The notes beneath the pieces are model-generated. The model worked only from the letters and a program-made list of their open reading frames with translations, did not search any database and was not told where the DNA came from. Both the position numbers and the translations under genes were made by a program. DNA of 64,000 bases from G963674665 sp964609625 (GTDB lineage: Bacteria > Desulfobacterota > Desulfovibrionia > Desulfovibrionales > Desulfovibrionaceae). Position 1 is the first letter of the stretch, and every line of letters starts with the position of its first letter. The stretch is from NCBI GenBank assembly GCA_964609625.1, contig CAZSRS010000010.1:36140-100139 (forward strand), given 5' to 3'. Shown here piece after piece: positions 43,901 through 52,282 of this stretch.

Positions 43901-44219
43901 CGGGCGCCTTCACCCGCTGCCCCAGCATGCGGTTGGTCTCGCCCAGCTTGAAGAGCACGGTTTCGAGAAAGGGTACGATGTCCTCGCTCTCCTCGAACTG
44001 TGACAGAGCCTGCCAAGCCTTTTCCCAATGAGGCAGGGCCTTTTGCAGGTCCTGGGCCTCGTCGGCCTCCACGGCGGCGCTGAAGTTGTCGTTGAACTGC
44101 TGCACCAGGGCCTCGAGGTCCTGCGCCCTTCCCTGTACAGGGGTGCCGAGCTGCCAGATCATGGCCAGCAACGCGGCAAACGCGGCGATCTTCAAGAAAT
44201 TCTGCAATGGTCTGTTCAT
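40905..44219 (-). CDS. Exported TPR protein with C-terminal CHAT peptidase domain
   Basis: 1104 aa. N-terminal signal peptide or anchor (residues about 8-32, ending VQGRA-QD). Residues about 35-700 are many degenerate TPR repeats. From about 750 to the end lies a CHAT domain (caspase HetF-associated with TPRs), the peptidase family that includes separase-like and Craspase proteases. The catalytic His947 sits in YVHLATHG and Cys1000 in TLSCCETAL, both intact. CHAT proteins are mostly cytoplasmic, so a signal peptide is notable. Surrounded by genes for exported proteins; a substrate cannot be named. Confidence 0.92.
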   Translation of the reverse strand: MNRPLQNFLKIAAFAALLAMIWQLGTPVQGRAQDLEALVQQFNDNFSAAVEADEAQDLQKALPHWEKAWQALSQFEESEDIVPFLETVLFKLGETNRMLGQRVKAPEDGDEKTRAEALKLRDSYFEDAAKAFEALAGRKELTAYGRDDVLMQQGFLESTRGKALEESAAFDKARAAQEKALAHFSAVKDEAKGKDAIARELSAHSRTLKTLGRYNESLAAVQKALDHWLAVNDAAEARRERGALAAVQLTMGEIVQAAETLRALLDSAPPGPEGADLIQAAAAFNLGICLQLLGEYQRAGESLEQAKSMAEALGDAELLQSIRNSQGILAYDLGIYTDALYLFEAAAKTHDKQLRAKALLNTVAAYIAQLQENFDQADFTAADAAADASIALAKNMGDPRTELAAVQNKGRLHFERLGDPEIKDEAIREPLAKAFALLAEALALAEKLQDQGAATYELSDIANNLGDACLEIDARGLQPMPEALRICPEGDFRTCAFAFYRQAEGNAKNINAMDQLWQARHGMGKARRAMGNLEQAEQHFMQAIEIIESMRDVLGAGDAAGFLRNRSEPYNDIIDLLLQRWKQDKNSPQAGAWSTAALEYLERSRQAAIKSLFEQALPKDKQEQGRRLAEIQYRLQRLQLNPVANKDAIADLEAERREMEKLLEADDPFLRPPGVDLAQVRNALGADRTLLAFYYDTTDIYIWELHQDGLALHTAPRPTGAGRRARDFIDDYVAQFGSALAENRDVTGLLVDFHRKLFVDSGLDLPIPGEPGGREVVLLTYGALAALPFGAMLTAREGGEYLMERYTVSYVASLGQLLVKPATAPGTLVAVGNPVMPSYFGAALPPAGEGVRGGDLGMGVIPYIEAATIHKLLNPADYAPTVQENEGTRAFGFNSLPSAGEEVRHIETTAAGQGGQPLTVADAAVTETELFAMLTQEPRGYVHLATHGKLLPKSPLDSFLVFSEDPAAEGDFRSGLVTVRQIRRDLFGKLGGARLCTLSCCETALRGGNLGLELASLAGAFQSAGAGMVVASLWEVPSKATAELMARFYDHLFQGADIPQALRAAQLEMAKSEAHAAPLNWAAFIPIGLDTGQGHQGGAAQAVQ

Positions 44220-44267
44220 GGTCTCGGGAAACCGGGGCCCCAGTGCGGCAGGGCCCCGGCGTGCGGT

Positions 44268-45116
44268 TTAGAGGACAAGGGGATTCAGAATGCCCACGGT
44301 GTACTGCAAATCCTGGTTGTAATACTCGACCAGGGTGATCAGGGAGCGGATCAGCGGGATGACAAAGGAGGCCACGGCCATGCCGGTGGAAATCGCCTGG
44401 CTGGGGGTGGCGCAACCGCCCGTGGCAATGGTGTGGATGGTGCTCGCGGTGGCCAACACCCTGTCCGGACTGCCGAGAAACTGTTGCAGCAAGGGGCGCA
44501 GTGCCTGATCCAGGAAGAGCTGGAAGAAGTGTATGGACTGCTCCAGCGGCGTCACGACCTGTGCGCGCAGGTATACCCTGTCCTCCTCCGTGAGGTCGTT
44601 CTTGTCGGTCTGCTGCACGATCCTGGCAAAGGCCGCGCTTTCCTTTTCCGAGGCAGCCTTGACGGCTTCGTTGTCGGCCTGGGTGGGCTCGGGTTTGAGT
44701 ACGGCCTCGCGTTTGATGCGCTCCTTGGCCGCGGCAGCGTCGTAGAGCTTGGCGAGGTCTTCGTCACCGTCTTCCCGCGCCTTTTGGGCCGCCTCTTCAT
44801 AGGTGGCGATGCGCTGTGTCAGCTGTTGGGCGTACGTCCCTGTCTGGGCGCTGGCGGCCGTGGGTGTAGCCGCGGCGGGTTCGGCCTTGGGCTTGGGCGC
44901 GGCTTTTTTGGCTTCCTGTTTCTTGGGCTCTTCTTTCTTCTTCACGCTGCTCAGCTTGAGCGCGCCGTTGAGCTTGACCTCGGTGTTCTTGGAATCCTGC
45001 TGATAGGCCGTGACCTGCCTCTCCTTGGCCTGCGTGGCTCCGTCGGCGATGACCAGAACGACGCTGAACCCCAGGAGAATGAGCAAAGCGAACAGTAGTT
45101 TCTTGCGCATGGACAT
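44268..45116 (-). CDS. Membrane-anchored Ala/Lys/Pro-rich protein of unknown function
   Basis: 282 aa. One N-terminal hydrophobic segment (LLFALLILLGFSVVLVIA) serves as anchor or signal. Residues about 60-95 are a K/E/A/P-rich linker (KKKEEPKKQEAKKAAPKPKAEP) of the kind that crosses the periplasm. A helical region and a second hydrophobic stretch near the C-terminus (STGMAVASFVIPLIRSLITL) follow. GGAGGGGAG supports ATG 45116. Unrecognised family; lies between the CsgG-like and CHAT genes. Confidence 0.72.
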   Translation of the reverse strand: MSMRKKLLFALLILLGFSVVLVIADGATQAKERQVTAYQQDSKNTEVKLNGALKLSSVKKKEEPKKQEAKKAAPKPKAEPAAATPTAASAQTGTYAQQLTQRIATYEEAAQKAREDGDEDLAKLYDAAAAKERIKREAVLKPEPTQADNEAVKAASEKESAAFARIVQQTDKNDLTEEDRVYLRAQVVTPLEQSIHFFQLFLDQALRPLLQQFLGSPDRVLATASTIHTIATGGCATPSQAISTGMAVASFVIPLIRSLITLVEYYNQDLQYTVGILNPLVL

Positions 45117-45143
45117 CGTGATTCTCCCCTCCATTGGATGTGG

Positions 45144-46211
45144 TTAGAACGAGCTGATGGCGTCGGGCACGGCACTGGCGCTGCCCACGGGCTTGTGCCA
45201 GAACCAGAGCGTGTATCGGTTGGGAGCTTCGACGGCCGCGGCCGCGGCCTGGAACCGGGTCGCGAGGTCCTCCATGCCGGCTGCGCCGGCGGTGGCCAAC
45301 CCGGCGAATATCTGTTCCACCTGCTCCAATGGGTAGGGGGAACTCAGGACATAGATGGTCTCCTTGCCGGTGTTCTCGTCCAGAAAGAAATTCTCGATCT
45401 CGGGAACACGCAGGGTCACCCCCGCCTCTACGGGATTGTTCCGGCCGGAGAAATCGGGATTGGGGAATAGCGCGTACAGAGCGCCTCGCGCGTCGAGTTG
45501 CGCTGCATAGACATATTGGCGTGGCGAGACCGCGATCTCCAGGTAATAGGCCTCCTGTTCCGAGAGGGTATCGCCCTCGCTGACAGGGATGGTCAGCCCG
45601 CCGGCCGCGGCGAAGTTGACCTGGGCGCGCAGGGGCGCGCCAGGTGCGGCCACCGCCCGCTGACCGGGCTGGGCAGGTGCCCCGCCGTAGACCCGGTCAA
45701 CCAGCTTTTTCATGAGCTGCTCCATGTTTCTGGCGAGCTGGGCCAGATCGACGCCGGAGACGGTGTTCTCGGCGGTGAGGATGGTGCTGGAAGCCACGTT
45801 GACCAGGCGGGAACTGATGCTCAGTTGGTTGCCCTGGCGCATCACCGAGCCCGAGAGCACGTAGTCGGCGCCCACCATGTTGCCTATGGACTCCGCCACG
45901 GAGGTGAACCCGGTCTCCCGGGTGCCCATGGCCTGCTCGCTCTGGATCTTCTGGAGCAGATGACGCTCCACCACCTGGAAGGAACCGGAGTTCACGGCCG
46001 AGGTGGTCAGCATGTCAGCCACGGAGCGCCCCCAGCCTTCGTCCTTGGCCAGGTCGTTCACCGGGTCGAACTCCAGTACCGCGATCTTCATGACCCGCGC
46101 CTGAACAGAGGCTCCGGACAAGAGCATCAGCAGCAGGAGAAAAAAGGTAATAAAACCGCGCCCCCAGGCAGAGGGCGGACACGTTTGTTCAAACTTCATG
46201 GTTGCTCGCAT
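45144..46211 (-). CDS. CsgG-like domain protein with DUF4384
   Basis: About 355 aa and first of the envelope cluster. Signal peptide ends at SGASVQA-RV. Residues about 40-170 match a CsgG/FlgO-type fold: KIAVLEFDPVNDLAKDEGWGRSVADML, FQVVERHLLQKI, GADYVLSGSVMRQG. The C-terminal half contains DUF4384 (YYLEIAVSPRQYVYAAQLDARG, LFPNPDFSGRNNPV), common in bacterial envelope and stress-linked proteins. ATG 46211 (after GGGGAAACGC) was chosen; ATG 46199 or 46223 are possible. Confidence 0.85.
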   Translation of the reverse strand: MRATMKFEQTCPPSAWGRGFITFFLLLLMLLSGASVQARVMKIAVLEFDPVNDLAKDEGWGRSVADMLTTSAVNSGSFQVVERHLLQKIQSEQAMGTRETGFTSVAESIGNMVGADYVLSGSVMRQGNQLSISSRLVNVASSTILTAENTVSGVDLAQLARNMEQLMKKLVDRVYGGAPAQPGQRAVAAPGAPLRAQVNFAAAGGLTIPVSEGDTLSEQEAYYLEIAVSPRQYVYAAQLDARGALYALFPNPDFSGRNNPVEAGVTLRVPEIENFFLDENTGKETIYVLSSPYPLEQVEQIFAGLATAGAAGMEDLATRFQAAAAAVEAPNRYTLWFWHKPVGSASAVPDAISSF

Positions 46212-46472
46212 GCGTTTCCCCATCGACGACCGAAACCGTCCCAGATGTTTGATTTTCAATACCAAGCCAGTGTACTGCATACACTGGGCCAAGGCAACCA
46301 TGAACTGAATAAAAGCGACACTGCCTCCAGGTAATCATACCGTTTTTTTCTGAATTGCGACACGCGCTTCAGCAGGCTCGCGGGGGCATGGACGTCCTGA
46401 TTTCTTGTCAAGGCCATACAGCCTGGTATACTGTCATTGATCGCAACACTGCGACAGACAAGGAGACGCCCG

Positions 46473-47936
46473 ATGCCCCACAAGGATTTGCAAGCCTTTA
46501 TCAAGGAGTTGGAGAAAAAAGGCCAGCTCAAGCGCATAGACGCCCTGCTGGACGTGAACCTGGAAATCGCGGAAGTCACCGACCGCGTGAGCAAGGGATT
46601 CGGTCCGGCATTGCTTTTTACCAATGTCCATGCCGGGAGTGAGCAGAAGAGCCGCTTTCCCGTGCTCACCAACGCCTTCGGCTCCTACGAGCGCATGCAC
46701 ATGGCCCTGGAGGTCGAGAGCCTGGACGCCATCGCCGACAGCGTCCACGACTTCCTGGAGATCGAAAAGCCTGACAGCATGATCAAGAAGCTCAAGCTGA
46801 TCCCCAAACTGCGGCGTGTGGCCAACATCTTTCCCAAGGAAGTCCAGAAGGCGCCCTGCCAGGAAAAGGTCCTGCTGGGTGACGAGGTGGACTTGAACAT
46901 CCTGCCCGTGCTCACCACTTGGCCCGGCGACGCCGGCCCCTTCATCACCCTGCCCCTGGTGATCACCAAGAACCCTGAAACCGGCGTGCGCAACGTGGGC
47001 ATGTACCGCATGCAGGTCTTTGACCGCCGCACCACGGGCATGCACTGGCACCGGCACAAGGGCGGCGCCTACCACTACCATCTGGCGGAAAAGCGCGGCC
47101 AGCGGCTGGAAGTGGCCGTGGCCATCGGGCCGGATCCGGCCGTGACCTACGCGGCCACGGCGCCGCTTCCCGATGAACTGGACGAGTTCCTCTTTGCCGG
47201 GTTTCTGCGCAAGACACCGGTGGAACTGGTGCGCTGCAAGACCGTGGACCTGGAAGTGCCGGCCAACAGCCAGTTCGTGCTCGAGGGCTACGTGGAACCT
47301 GGTGAGCGCCGCCGCGAAGGCCCCTTCGGCGACCACACCGGCTATTACTCCCTTGCCGACGACTATCCCGTGTTCCACGTCACCGCCCTGACCTACCGCG
47401 AGGACGCCATCTACCCGGCCACCCTGGTGGGACCGCCCCCCATGGAAGACTGCTACATGGGCAAGGCCACGGAGCGCATCTTCCTGCCCCTGATCAAGAA
47501 GCAGCTGCCAGAGGTCCAGGACATGAACCTCCCCCTGGAGGGTGTGTTCCACAATTTCTGCTTCGTGAGCATCGAAAAGCGCTATCCGGGACAGACCCGC
47601 AAGCTGATGTACGCGCTCTGGGGTCTGGGGCAGATGATGTTCACCAAGATCATCGTGGTGGTGGACAAGGAAGTGAACGTGCAGAATGTCTCCGAGGTAC
47701 TCTGGCGCATCGGTAACAACGTGGACCCACGGCGCGACTTGGTGGTGGTGGAAGGTCCCCTGGACGCCCTGGACCACGCCTCGCCCCAGGCTTTTTACGG
47801 CGGCAAGCTGGGCATCGACGCCACCAAGAAGGGTCCGGAGGACGGGCACTTTCGAGAATGGCCCGACAGCCTGGCCATGGACCCTGAGACCAAGGCCCGG
47901 ATCGACGCCATCTGGCCCAAGCTGGGGCTCGGCTGA
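46473..47936 (+). CDS. ubiD: UbiD-family decarboxylase
   Basis: Prenylated-FMN-dependent aromatic acid decarboxylase of 487 aa. Family segments: LKRIDALLDVNLEIAEVTDR, RNVGMYRMQVFDRRTTGMHWH, REGPFGDHTGYY (with the catalytic Glu-Arg-Glu region) and GLGQMMFTKIIVVVD. Likely role is a decarboxylation in menaquinone synthesis; Desulfovibrio use the futalosine route, where UbiD/UbiX homologues are candidates for late steps. AAGGAG ribosome site. Its stop overlaps the ubiX start (TGATG), so the enzyme and its cofactor maker are coupled. Confidence 0.93.
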   Translation: MPHKDLQAFIKELEKKGQLKRIDALLDVNLEIAEVTDRVSKGFGPALLFTNVHAGSEQKSRFPVLTNAFGSYERMHMALEVESLDAIADSVHDFLEIEKPDSMIKKLKLIPKLRRVANIFPKEVQKAPCQEKVLLGDEVDLNILPVLTTWPGDAGPFITLPLVITKNPETGVRNVGMYRMQVFDRRTTGMHWHRHKGGAYHYHLAEKRGQRLEVAVAIGPDPAVTYAATAPLPDELDEFLFAGFLRKTPVELVRCKTVDLEVPANSQFVLEGYVEPGERRREGPFGDHTGYYSLADDYPVFHVTALTYREDAIYPATLVGPPPMEDCYMGKATERIFLPLIKKQLPEVQDMNLPLEGVFHNFCFVSIEKRYPGQTRKLMYALWGLGQMMFTKIIVVVDKEVNVQNVSEVLWRIGNNVDPRRDLVVVEGPLDALDHASPQAFYGGKLGIDATKKGPEDGHFREWPDSLAMDPETKARIDAIWPKLGLG

Positions 47937-48508
47937 TGGCCGGTCGCGTGGTGGTCGCCGTCACGGGGGGCAGCGGCATGCCCTACGCCCAACGACTGCT
48001 GGAAACGCTCAGCGGGCTGGGGCTCGAGACCCACGTGATCATCTCCGACGCGGCGCGGCTGGTCCTGAAGCAGGAGATGCGACAGGGCGCCACGCCCCTG
48101 GAGGCTTCGGCCCATGCGCTCTATACGCAGCGTGACCTGGCCGCGCCCCCGGCCAGCGGCTCCTGGCGACATCTGGGCATGGTGGTCTGCCCTTGCTCCA
48201 TGGCCAGTCTGGCGGCCATCGCCTCGGGCCTGGGGAGCAATCTGATCCACCGTAGCGCGGACGTCTGCCTCAAGGAGCGGCGAAAGCTGGTGCTCGTGCC
48301 GCGCGAAACGCCGCTCTCGGATATCCACCTGGAGAACATGCTCCGAGTCTCGCGGGCCGGTGCCGTGGTTCTGCCGGCCTGCCCCGGCTTCTATCACCGG
48401 CCGGAGACAATCGCCGATCTGGTGGATCAGGTGGTGGGGCGCGTCCTGGACCATCTGGAGCTTGAGCACGACCTGGGCCCACGCTGGCGGGAGCGGGAGG
48501 AGCGGTAA
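47936..48508 (+). CDS. ubiX: Flavin prenyltransferase UbiX
   Basis: Makes the prenylated FMN cofactor for UbiD from FMN and dimethylallyl phosphate; 190 aa. VVAVTGGSGMPYAQRLLE nucleotide loop, the VVCPCSMASLAAIASGLGSNLIHRSADV substrate region (split by short turns) and RRKLVLVPRETPLSDIHLENM are all standard. Translationally coupled to ubiD. Followed by a palindromic repeat cluster, not a simple terminator. Confidence 0.95.
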   Translation: MAGRVVVAVTGGSGMPYAQRLLETLSGLGLETHVIISDAARLVLKQEMRQGATPLEASAHALYTQRDLAAPPASGSWRHLGMVVCPCSMASLAAIASGLGSNLIHRSADVCLKERRKLVLVPRETPLSDIHLENMLRVSRAGAVVLPACPGFYHRPETIADLVDQVVGRVLDHLELEHDLGPRWREREER

Positions 48509-48510
48509 AA

Positions 48511-48671
48511 CAGCACATCCCGCCACAGGATGCGGCGGGTGCGCGGCATACCACGGTTTTTCCGCGCCACAGGACGTGGCGCGCGCGAAGCGTAAGCGCA
48601 GGCAAGACCACGCTCTTGCCGGAGCGCTCAGCACATCCCGCCACGGGATGCGGCGGGTGCGCGGCATACCA
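48511..48671. repeat. Palindromic extragenic repeat cluster
   Basis: A 43-bp unit at 48511-48553 recurs at 48629-48671 with a single A-to-G change. Each unit holds an inverted repeat (CCCGCC...GGCGGG). Between them lie two more hairpins: CGCGCCAC/GTGGCGCG near 48566-48584, and the perfect 7-bp stem GGCAAGA/TCTTGCC at 48601-48620. The second 43-bp unit ends right at the ribosome site of the next gene. It looks like a REP/BIME-type element; copies elsewhere in the genome cannot be seen. Confidence 0.8.
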
Positions 48672-48686
48672 TAGGAGGTTAGCATC

Positions 48687-49409
48687 ATGCGCCATACATT
48701 GACCTGGCACGGCCATTCCAATTTTCAGATCGCCGGCGCCAACGTGAACATTCTCATCGACCCGTTCTTCGAGGGCAACCCGTCCTGCAAGGCCGACTCC
48801 TGCTCCATCGCCACGCCAGACGTGGTGCTGGTGACCCACGATCACGGCGACCACGTGGGCCAGGCCGTGGAAATCTGCAAGCAGACCGGCGCCATGCTGG
48901 GTGCCGTGGTGGGCACTGCAGGGGTGTTGGCGAGCAAGGGCCTGCCCCGCGAACAGGTGCTCAACGGCATCGGCTTCAACATCGGCGGATCGCTGCACGT
49001 CAAGGGAGCCACCATCACCATGACCCAGGCCTACCACTCCTCTGACTCAGGCGTGGCCGTGGGCTATATCATCACCCTGGAGGACGGCTTCACCTTCTAC
49101 CACGCCGGGGACACGTGCATTTTTTCCGGCATGGCGCTCTGGGGCAAGCTTTACTCCATCGACCTGGCCGCCCTGCCCATCGGCGGTGTCTTCACCATGG
49201 ATCCACGGCAGGCTGCCATGGCCTGTGGCCTGCTCAGGTGCGCGGCCGTGGCTCCCATGCATTGGGGTACCTTCCCGGTGCTGGAGAAGAACACCAATGC
49301 CTTTGCCAGACACCTTCGTGAGCACGCCCCCGAGACCAAACTTCTTGAGCTGGCGCCTGGAGAGAACACCGTGCTGGAGCGACGGGTGGATACCTGCGGC
49401 TGCGATTGA
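48687..49409 (+). CDS. UPF0173-family metal-dependent hydrolase
   Basis: Metallo-beta-lactamase-fold protein of 240 aa. The metal-binding signature THDHGDHVG lies near residue 50, with further ligands in QAYHSS, YHAGDT and APMHWGTF. Substrates of the family are not well defined. AGGAGG ribosome site, provided just beyond the palindromic repeat. Apparently stands alone or is read from ubiDX through the repeat cluster. Confidence 0.92.
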   Translation: MRHTLTWHGHSNFQIAGANVNILIDPFFEGNPSCKADSCSIATPDVVLVTHDHGDHVGQAVEICKQTGAMLGAVVGTAGVLASKGLPREQVLNGIGFNIGGSLHVKGATITMTQAYHSSDSGVAVGYIITLEDGFTFYHAGDTCIFSGMALWGKLYSIDLAALPIGGVFTMDPRQAAMACGLLRCAAVAPMHWGTFPVLEKNTNAFARHLREHAPETKLLELAPGENTVLERRVDTCGCD

Positions 49410-49603
49410 GTCACCCCGCACGCCACGCGATACCGTAACCACGACAACGGGAACGATCACGCAGTCTACGCCGTTGTTGACAGCCCGGAATAACTTGCTT
49501 AGATTTTTTCTTAGTGCAAGCCTCTTCCAAAAGCACTGTGCATACTTCAAAGTGCATGAGAATGCAACGTGACTTTGTCAATACGACAGTAGAGCCGCAG
49601 ACG

Positions 49604-50029
49604 ATGCCTGACCATTACTGTAAAAATGCACACGAAATGCGTTTCCTTGTCGTGGACGACTCCACAAGTATGCGGAGGATCATCATTCGTACGCTCAAGG
49701 AGCTTGGCTGCACGGAGATACTCGAGGCCGCCAGCGCCAATGCAGCCTTACCGCTTCTGGATGAACTTGAAATCGATTTCATTGTCTGCGATTGGAACAT
49801 GCCTGGCATGAAGGGAATTGATCTGCTGCGAATGGTACGCGGCTCGGAAAAACTGAAAGACCTTCCGTTTCTCATGGTTTCAGCAGAGTCAGACACCGAC
49901 ATGATGCTCGAAGCCATCCAATGCGGCGTGAGTAACTATCTGCCTAAACCATTCAAACCGGAAATACTTCGCAAAAAAATCGAAGTCATTATAGACGCAC
50001 AAAAAGCCATATGCGCCAGCGGTTTGTGA
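49604..50029 (+). CDS. Single-domain CheY-like response regulator
   Basis: About 141 aa and one receiver domain only. Acidic pocket and phosphorylation site are present: VVDDSTSMRR, Asp in FIVCDWNMPGMKG, Ser in LMVSAESD, and Lys in YLPKPFKPE. It resembles CheY of flagellar chemotaxis or a relay protein. Start is uncertain: ATG 49604 or 49637 (MRFLVVDD), both with weak ribosome sites; in-frame ATGs upstream at 49556/49562 are also possible. Next gene begins 30 bases downstream on the same strand. Confidence 0.88.
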   Translation: MPDHYCKNAHEMRFLVVDDSTSMRRIIIRTLKELGCTEILEAASANAALPLLDELEIDFIVCDWNMPGMKGIDLLRMVRGSEKLKDLPFLMVSAESDTDMMLEAIQCGVSNYLPKPFKPEILRKKIEVIIDAQKAICASGL

Positions 50030-50059
50030 GACGCATGCGCGTTAATCCCCTGGTGTCGG

Positions 50060-52153
50060 ATGCCCAAGCAACCCGCCGCAGCCACGGATGATCTCCTGGC
50101 GCCCTTTCGGGAGCGCGCCATTCACCTCTTTGTCCGCGACAAGGTCCTGCGCGAACAACTGAGTGTGATCCTGGCCATTCTCGGCTTCATCAATATCAAG
50201 GTCCACGCCACCGAAGGCGGCTATCTCGACAATGTCCGCAGACTCGCCACGTTGCTTGTGCAGCATGAGGGGCTGTTCCTGGTGCACCCTCCCCTGATCG
50301 TCTATGGACAAGGGGGAAAGGCCCAAATCAAGAAGAACCTCGAGGATTTCTTCACCGACCTCTCCCTGGTGCTGGCACGTACCAGGAAAGAGGCACTCAA
50401 AAGCATCTCCAAATGCGTGCCGGTCTTTGCCGACATCCAGCTGACACAAAAACGGGAAAAGACCATCGCCGGTCTGGCGCGCCACGGCGTGACAGGCTGT
50501 TTCATCCTCAAACCCCAGGAATCCCTGCGCGGGCTGAACCCCAATTTCTACCGTGTGCGCATGAAGGAACAGATCATGGAACGTGTCGAGGAGATGCGCG
50601 CGTATCTTTCCGAATATCTCCCGCACATGGAAGGTGCGCTCCAGGAGCTGATGCACAAGCGCGAGGAACGAGAACTCTCCGAGCGCAAAGTCGAAGCCGA
50701 CACCTTGATGAAAAACGGGCACAAGGCCAAGGCCTCGGGCAATTTCGAGTTCGCCATCGAATGTTTCAAAAAGGCCATCGACCTTTTCCCCCAAGACCCC
50801 GAGGCCTATCTCGAAAGCGGGCGTGTCTACGTCCACGTCAAGCAGTACCCCAAGGCCTTGCTGCGTTTCTCCCAGGCCGAGGAACTGGCGGAAAACATCC
50901 CCGAGCCCAACAAGGAAATCGCCATGGTGCGCATGCTCCAGGTAGGAGAGCGCATCGCCAAGGGTGAATCCCCCGACAGCCCGGCCATCATGGAGCTGTT
51001 GGAAGAGGCCATGCTGCATTTCGAAACCGCCCTGGCCAAGGCGGAAAAAGTCCAGGCCCAACGCAAGGAAAACGATGCCCTCGGAGGGGCGGAGACCGTC
51101 TCCAGAATCGCCAGCGAGATGATCAAGCTGGATCTGAAAACCATGTTGGGGAAAAAGCACCCCATGGTCAAACGCCTGGGCGACTTGGCCCGTGAATCCT
51201 TCAAGAAGATCGCGGACCAGCAGCCCGAGGCTCTGCAACCCAGGCAAATTCTGTTCCTGGGCGTGGCCGCCATGGACGAACGCAACTTCTCGGAGGCCGA
51301 AGAGCATTTCTTCAAGGCAGTGGAATACCCCGACGTCTTCACCGAGGCCTGCAACGAGATAACCCACATGGGCATCATCGTGCGCAAGCTCGTGGGCGCC
51401 ACGAAAGCCATTGAAATCTACAGGCGACTGCTTGCCCACTCTCCGCATAACAGCGCGGCCGTGTACTACAATCTGGCCGTTTCCTTCAGCGTGGAGAAAA
51501 ACTACATCGAATCGGCCGGCGCCATTGTCCAGGCCTTGTTCCTCGACCCCACCCTGGCCGAAAACACCATGTTTTACAACAACCCGCACCTCAACCAGGT
51601 CATGCACAGGGTGGCCAAGGTCACGGAACGCCTGGCCCTGCGGCTGTCCGGAATCCGTGTTCCGGTCCTGGTCTCCAAGGCCGTTCAGTTACAGGAAAAA
51701 ATGGAACGTCTGATAACCAAAAAGGACAAACGCTCTTTCAGGCTTCTGCAACATGTCGTCGAGGTGATGCCGGACTTTTTCCTGCGCGAGCACGTCGCCT
51801 CCAGCAAGGTGATCCTCAACTACATGCGCGGCAAGCGCGAGCAGTGCAGGGAGGGCAAACTCCAGGAGACCCGTGAGTTCGGCGACTACCTCGAGGATCT
51901 GGTCAGGGACATGCGTAGTGTGCCCTATCCCAAGCGGCTCATCGCCTACAACAAGTTCAAGCTTCAATGCCTGCGCATACTCGAAATGCACGGGGATCAG
52001 GCTCTGGCTGCCGCTTTTCTGACCAAGGCGGCGGTCTGCCATCCAGAGTACCTGGACAAACCGGAATTCTTCGCCAACCCGCGCCTCAATGAATTGTTTC
52101 AGGAAATATGCAACAAAGTCGGCCTCATCGACAAACACAGACTGAAATACTGA
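50060..52153 (+). CDS. Large TPR-repeat protein with degenerate receiver-like N-terminus
   Basis: 697 aa, no signal peptide, so cytoplasmic. Residues about 15-165 have receiver-like strand/helix spacing but lack the acidic phosphorylation residues (VFADIQLTQKREKTIAGLARHGVTGCFILKP looks like a degenerate end of a REC fold). Residues 205-350 and 390-520 contain TPR-type helical pairs. The remainder is helical and unassigned. Directly follows the CheY-like gene, suggesting it is a partner or scaffold for it. The receiver resemblance is my reading of pattern, not a firm match. Confidence 0.8.
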   Translation: MPKQPAAATDDLLAPFRERAIHLFVRDKVLREQLSVILAILGFINIKVHATEGGYLDNVRRLATLLVQHEGLFLVHPPLIVYGQGGKAQIKKNLEDFFTDLSLVLARTRKEALKSISKCVPVFADIQLTQKREKTIAGLARHGVTGCFILKPQESLRGLNPNFYRVRMKEQIMERVEEMRAYLSEYLPHMEGALQELMHKREERELSERKVEADTLMKNGHKAKASGNFEFAIECFKKAIDLFPQDPEAYLESGRVYVHVKQYPKALLRFSQAEELAENIPEPNKEIAMVRMLQVGERIAKGESPDSPAIMELLEEAMLHFETALAKAEKVQAQRKENDALGGAETVSRIASEMIKLDLKTMLGKKHPMVKRLGDLARESFKKIADQQPEALQPRQILFLGVAAMDERNFSEAEEHFFKAVEYPDVFTEACNEITHMGIIVRKLVGATKAIEIYRRLLAHSPHNSAAVYYNLAVSFSVEKNYIESAGAIVQALFLDPTLAENTMFYNNPHLNQVMHRVAKVTERLALRLSGIRVPVLVSKAVQLQEKMERLITKKDKRSFRLLQHVVEVMPDFFLREHVASSKVILNYMRGKREQCREGKLQETREFGDYLEDLVRDMRSVPYPKRLIAYNKFKLQCLRILEMHGDQALAAAFLTKAAVCHPEYLDKPEFFANPRLNELFQEICNKVGLIDKHRLKY

Positions 52154-52282
52154 TGCTCAATCCTTGCAACGATTGCATACGGTCAGCCCTTGCCTTACCG
52201 CCTCTGTTCCCGCTTCATGCTGGAAATACAGCGTGACGGCGTCACGCCATGCATCCATCAACCACATCGAAGGAGCCTTTCC

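Noticed and set aside
40905..44219. CHAT protein as part of a CRISPR (Craspase) or gasdermin defence system
   Set aside because: It has an export signal and lies among genes for envelope proteins; no CRISPR, cas or gasdermin-like gene is present.
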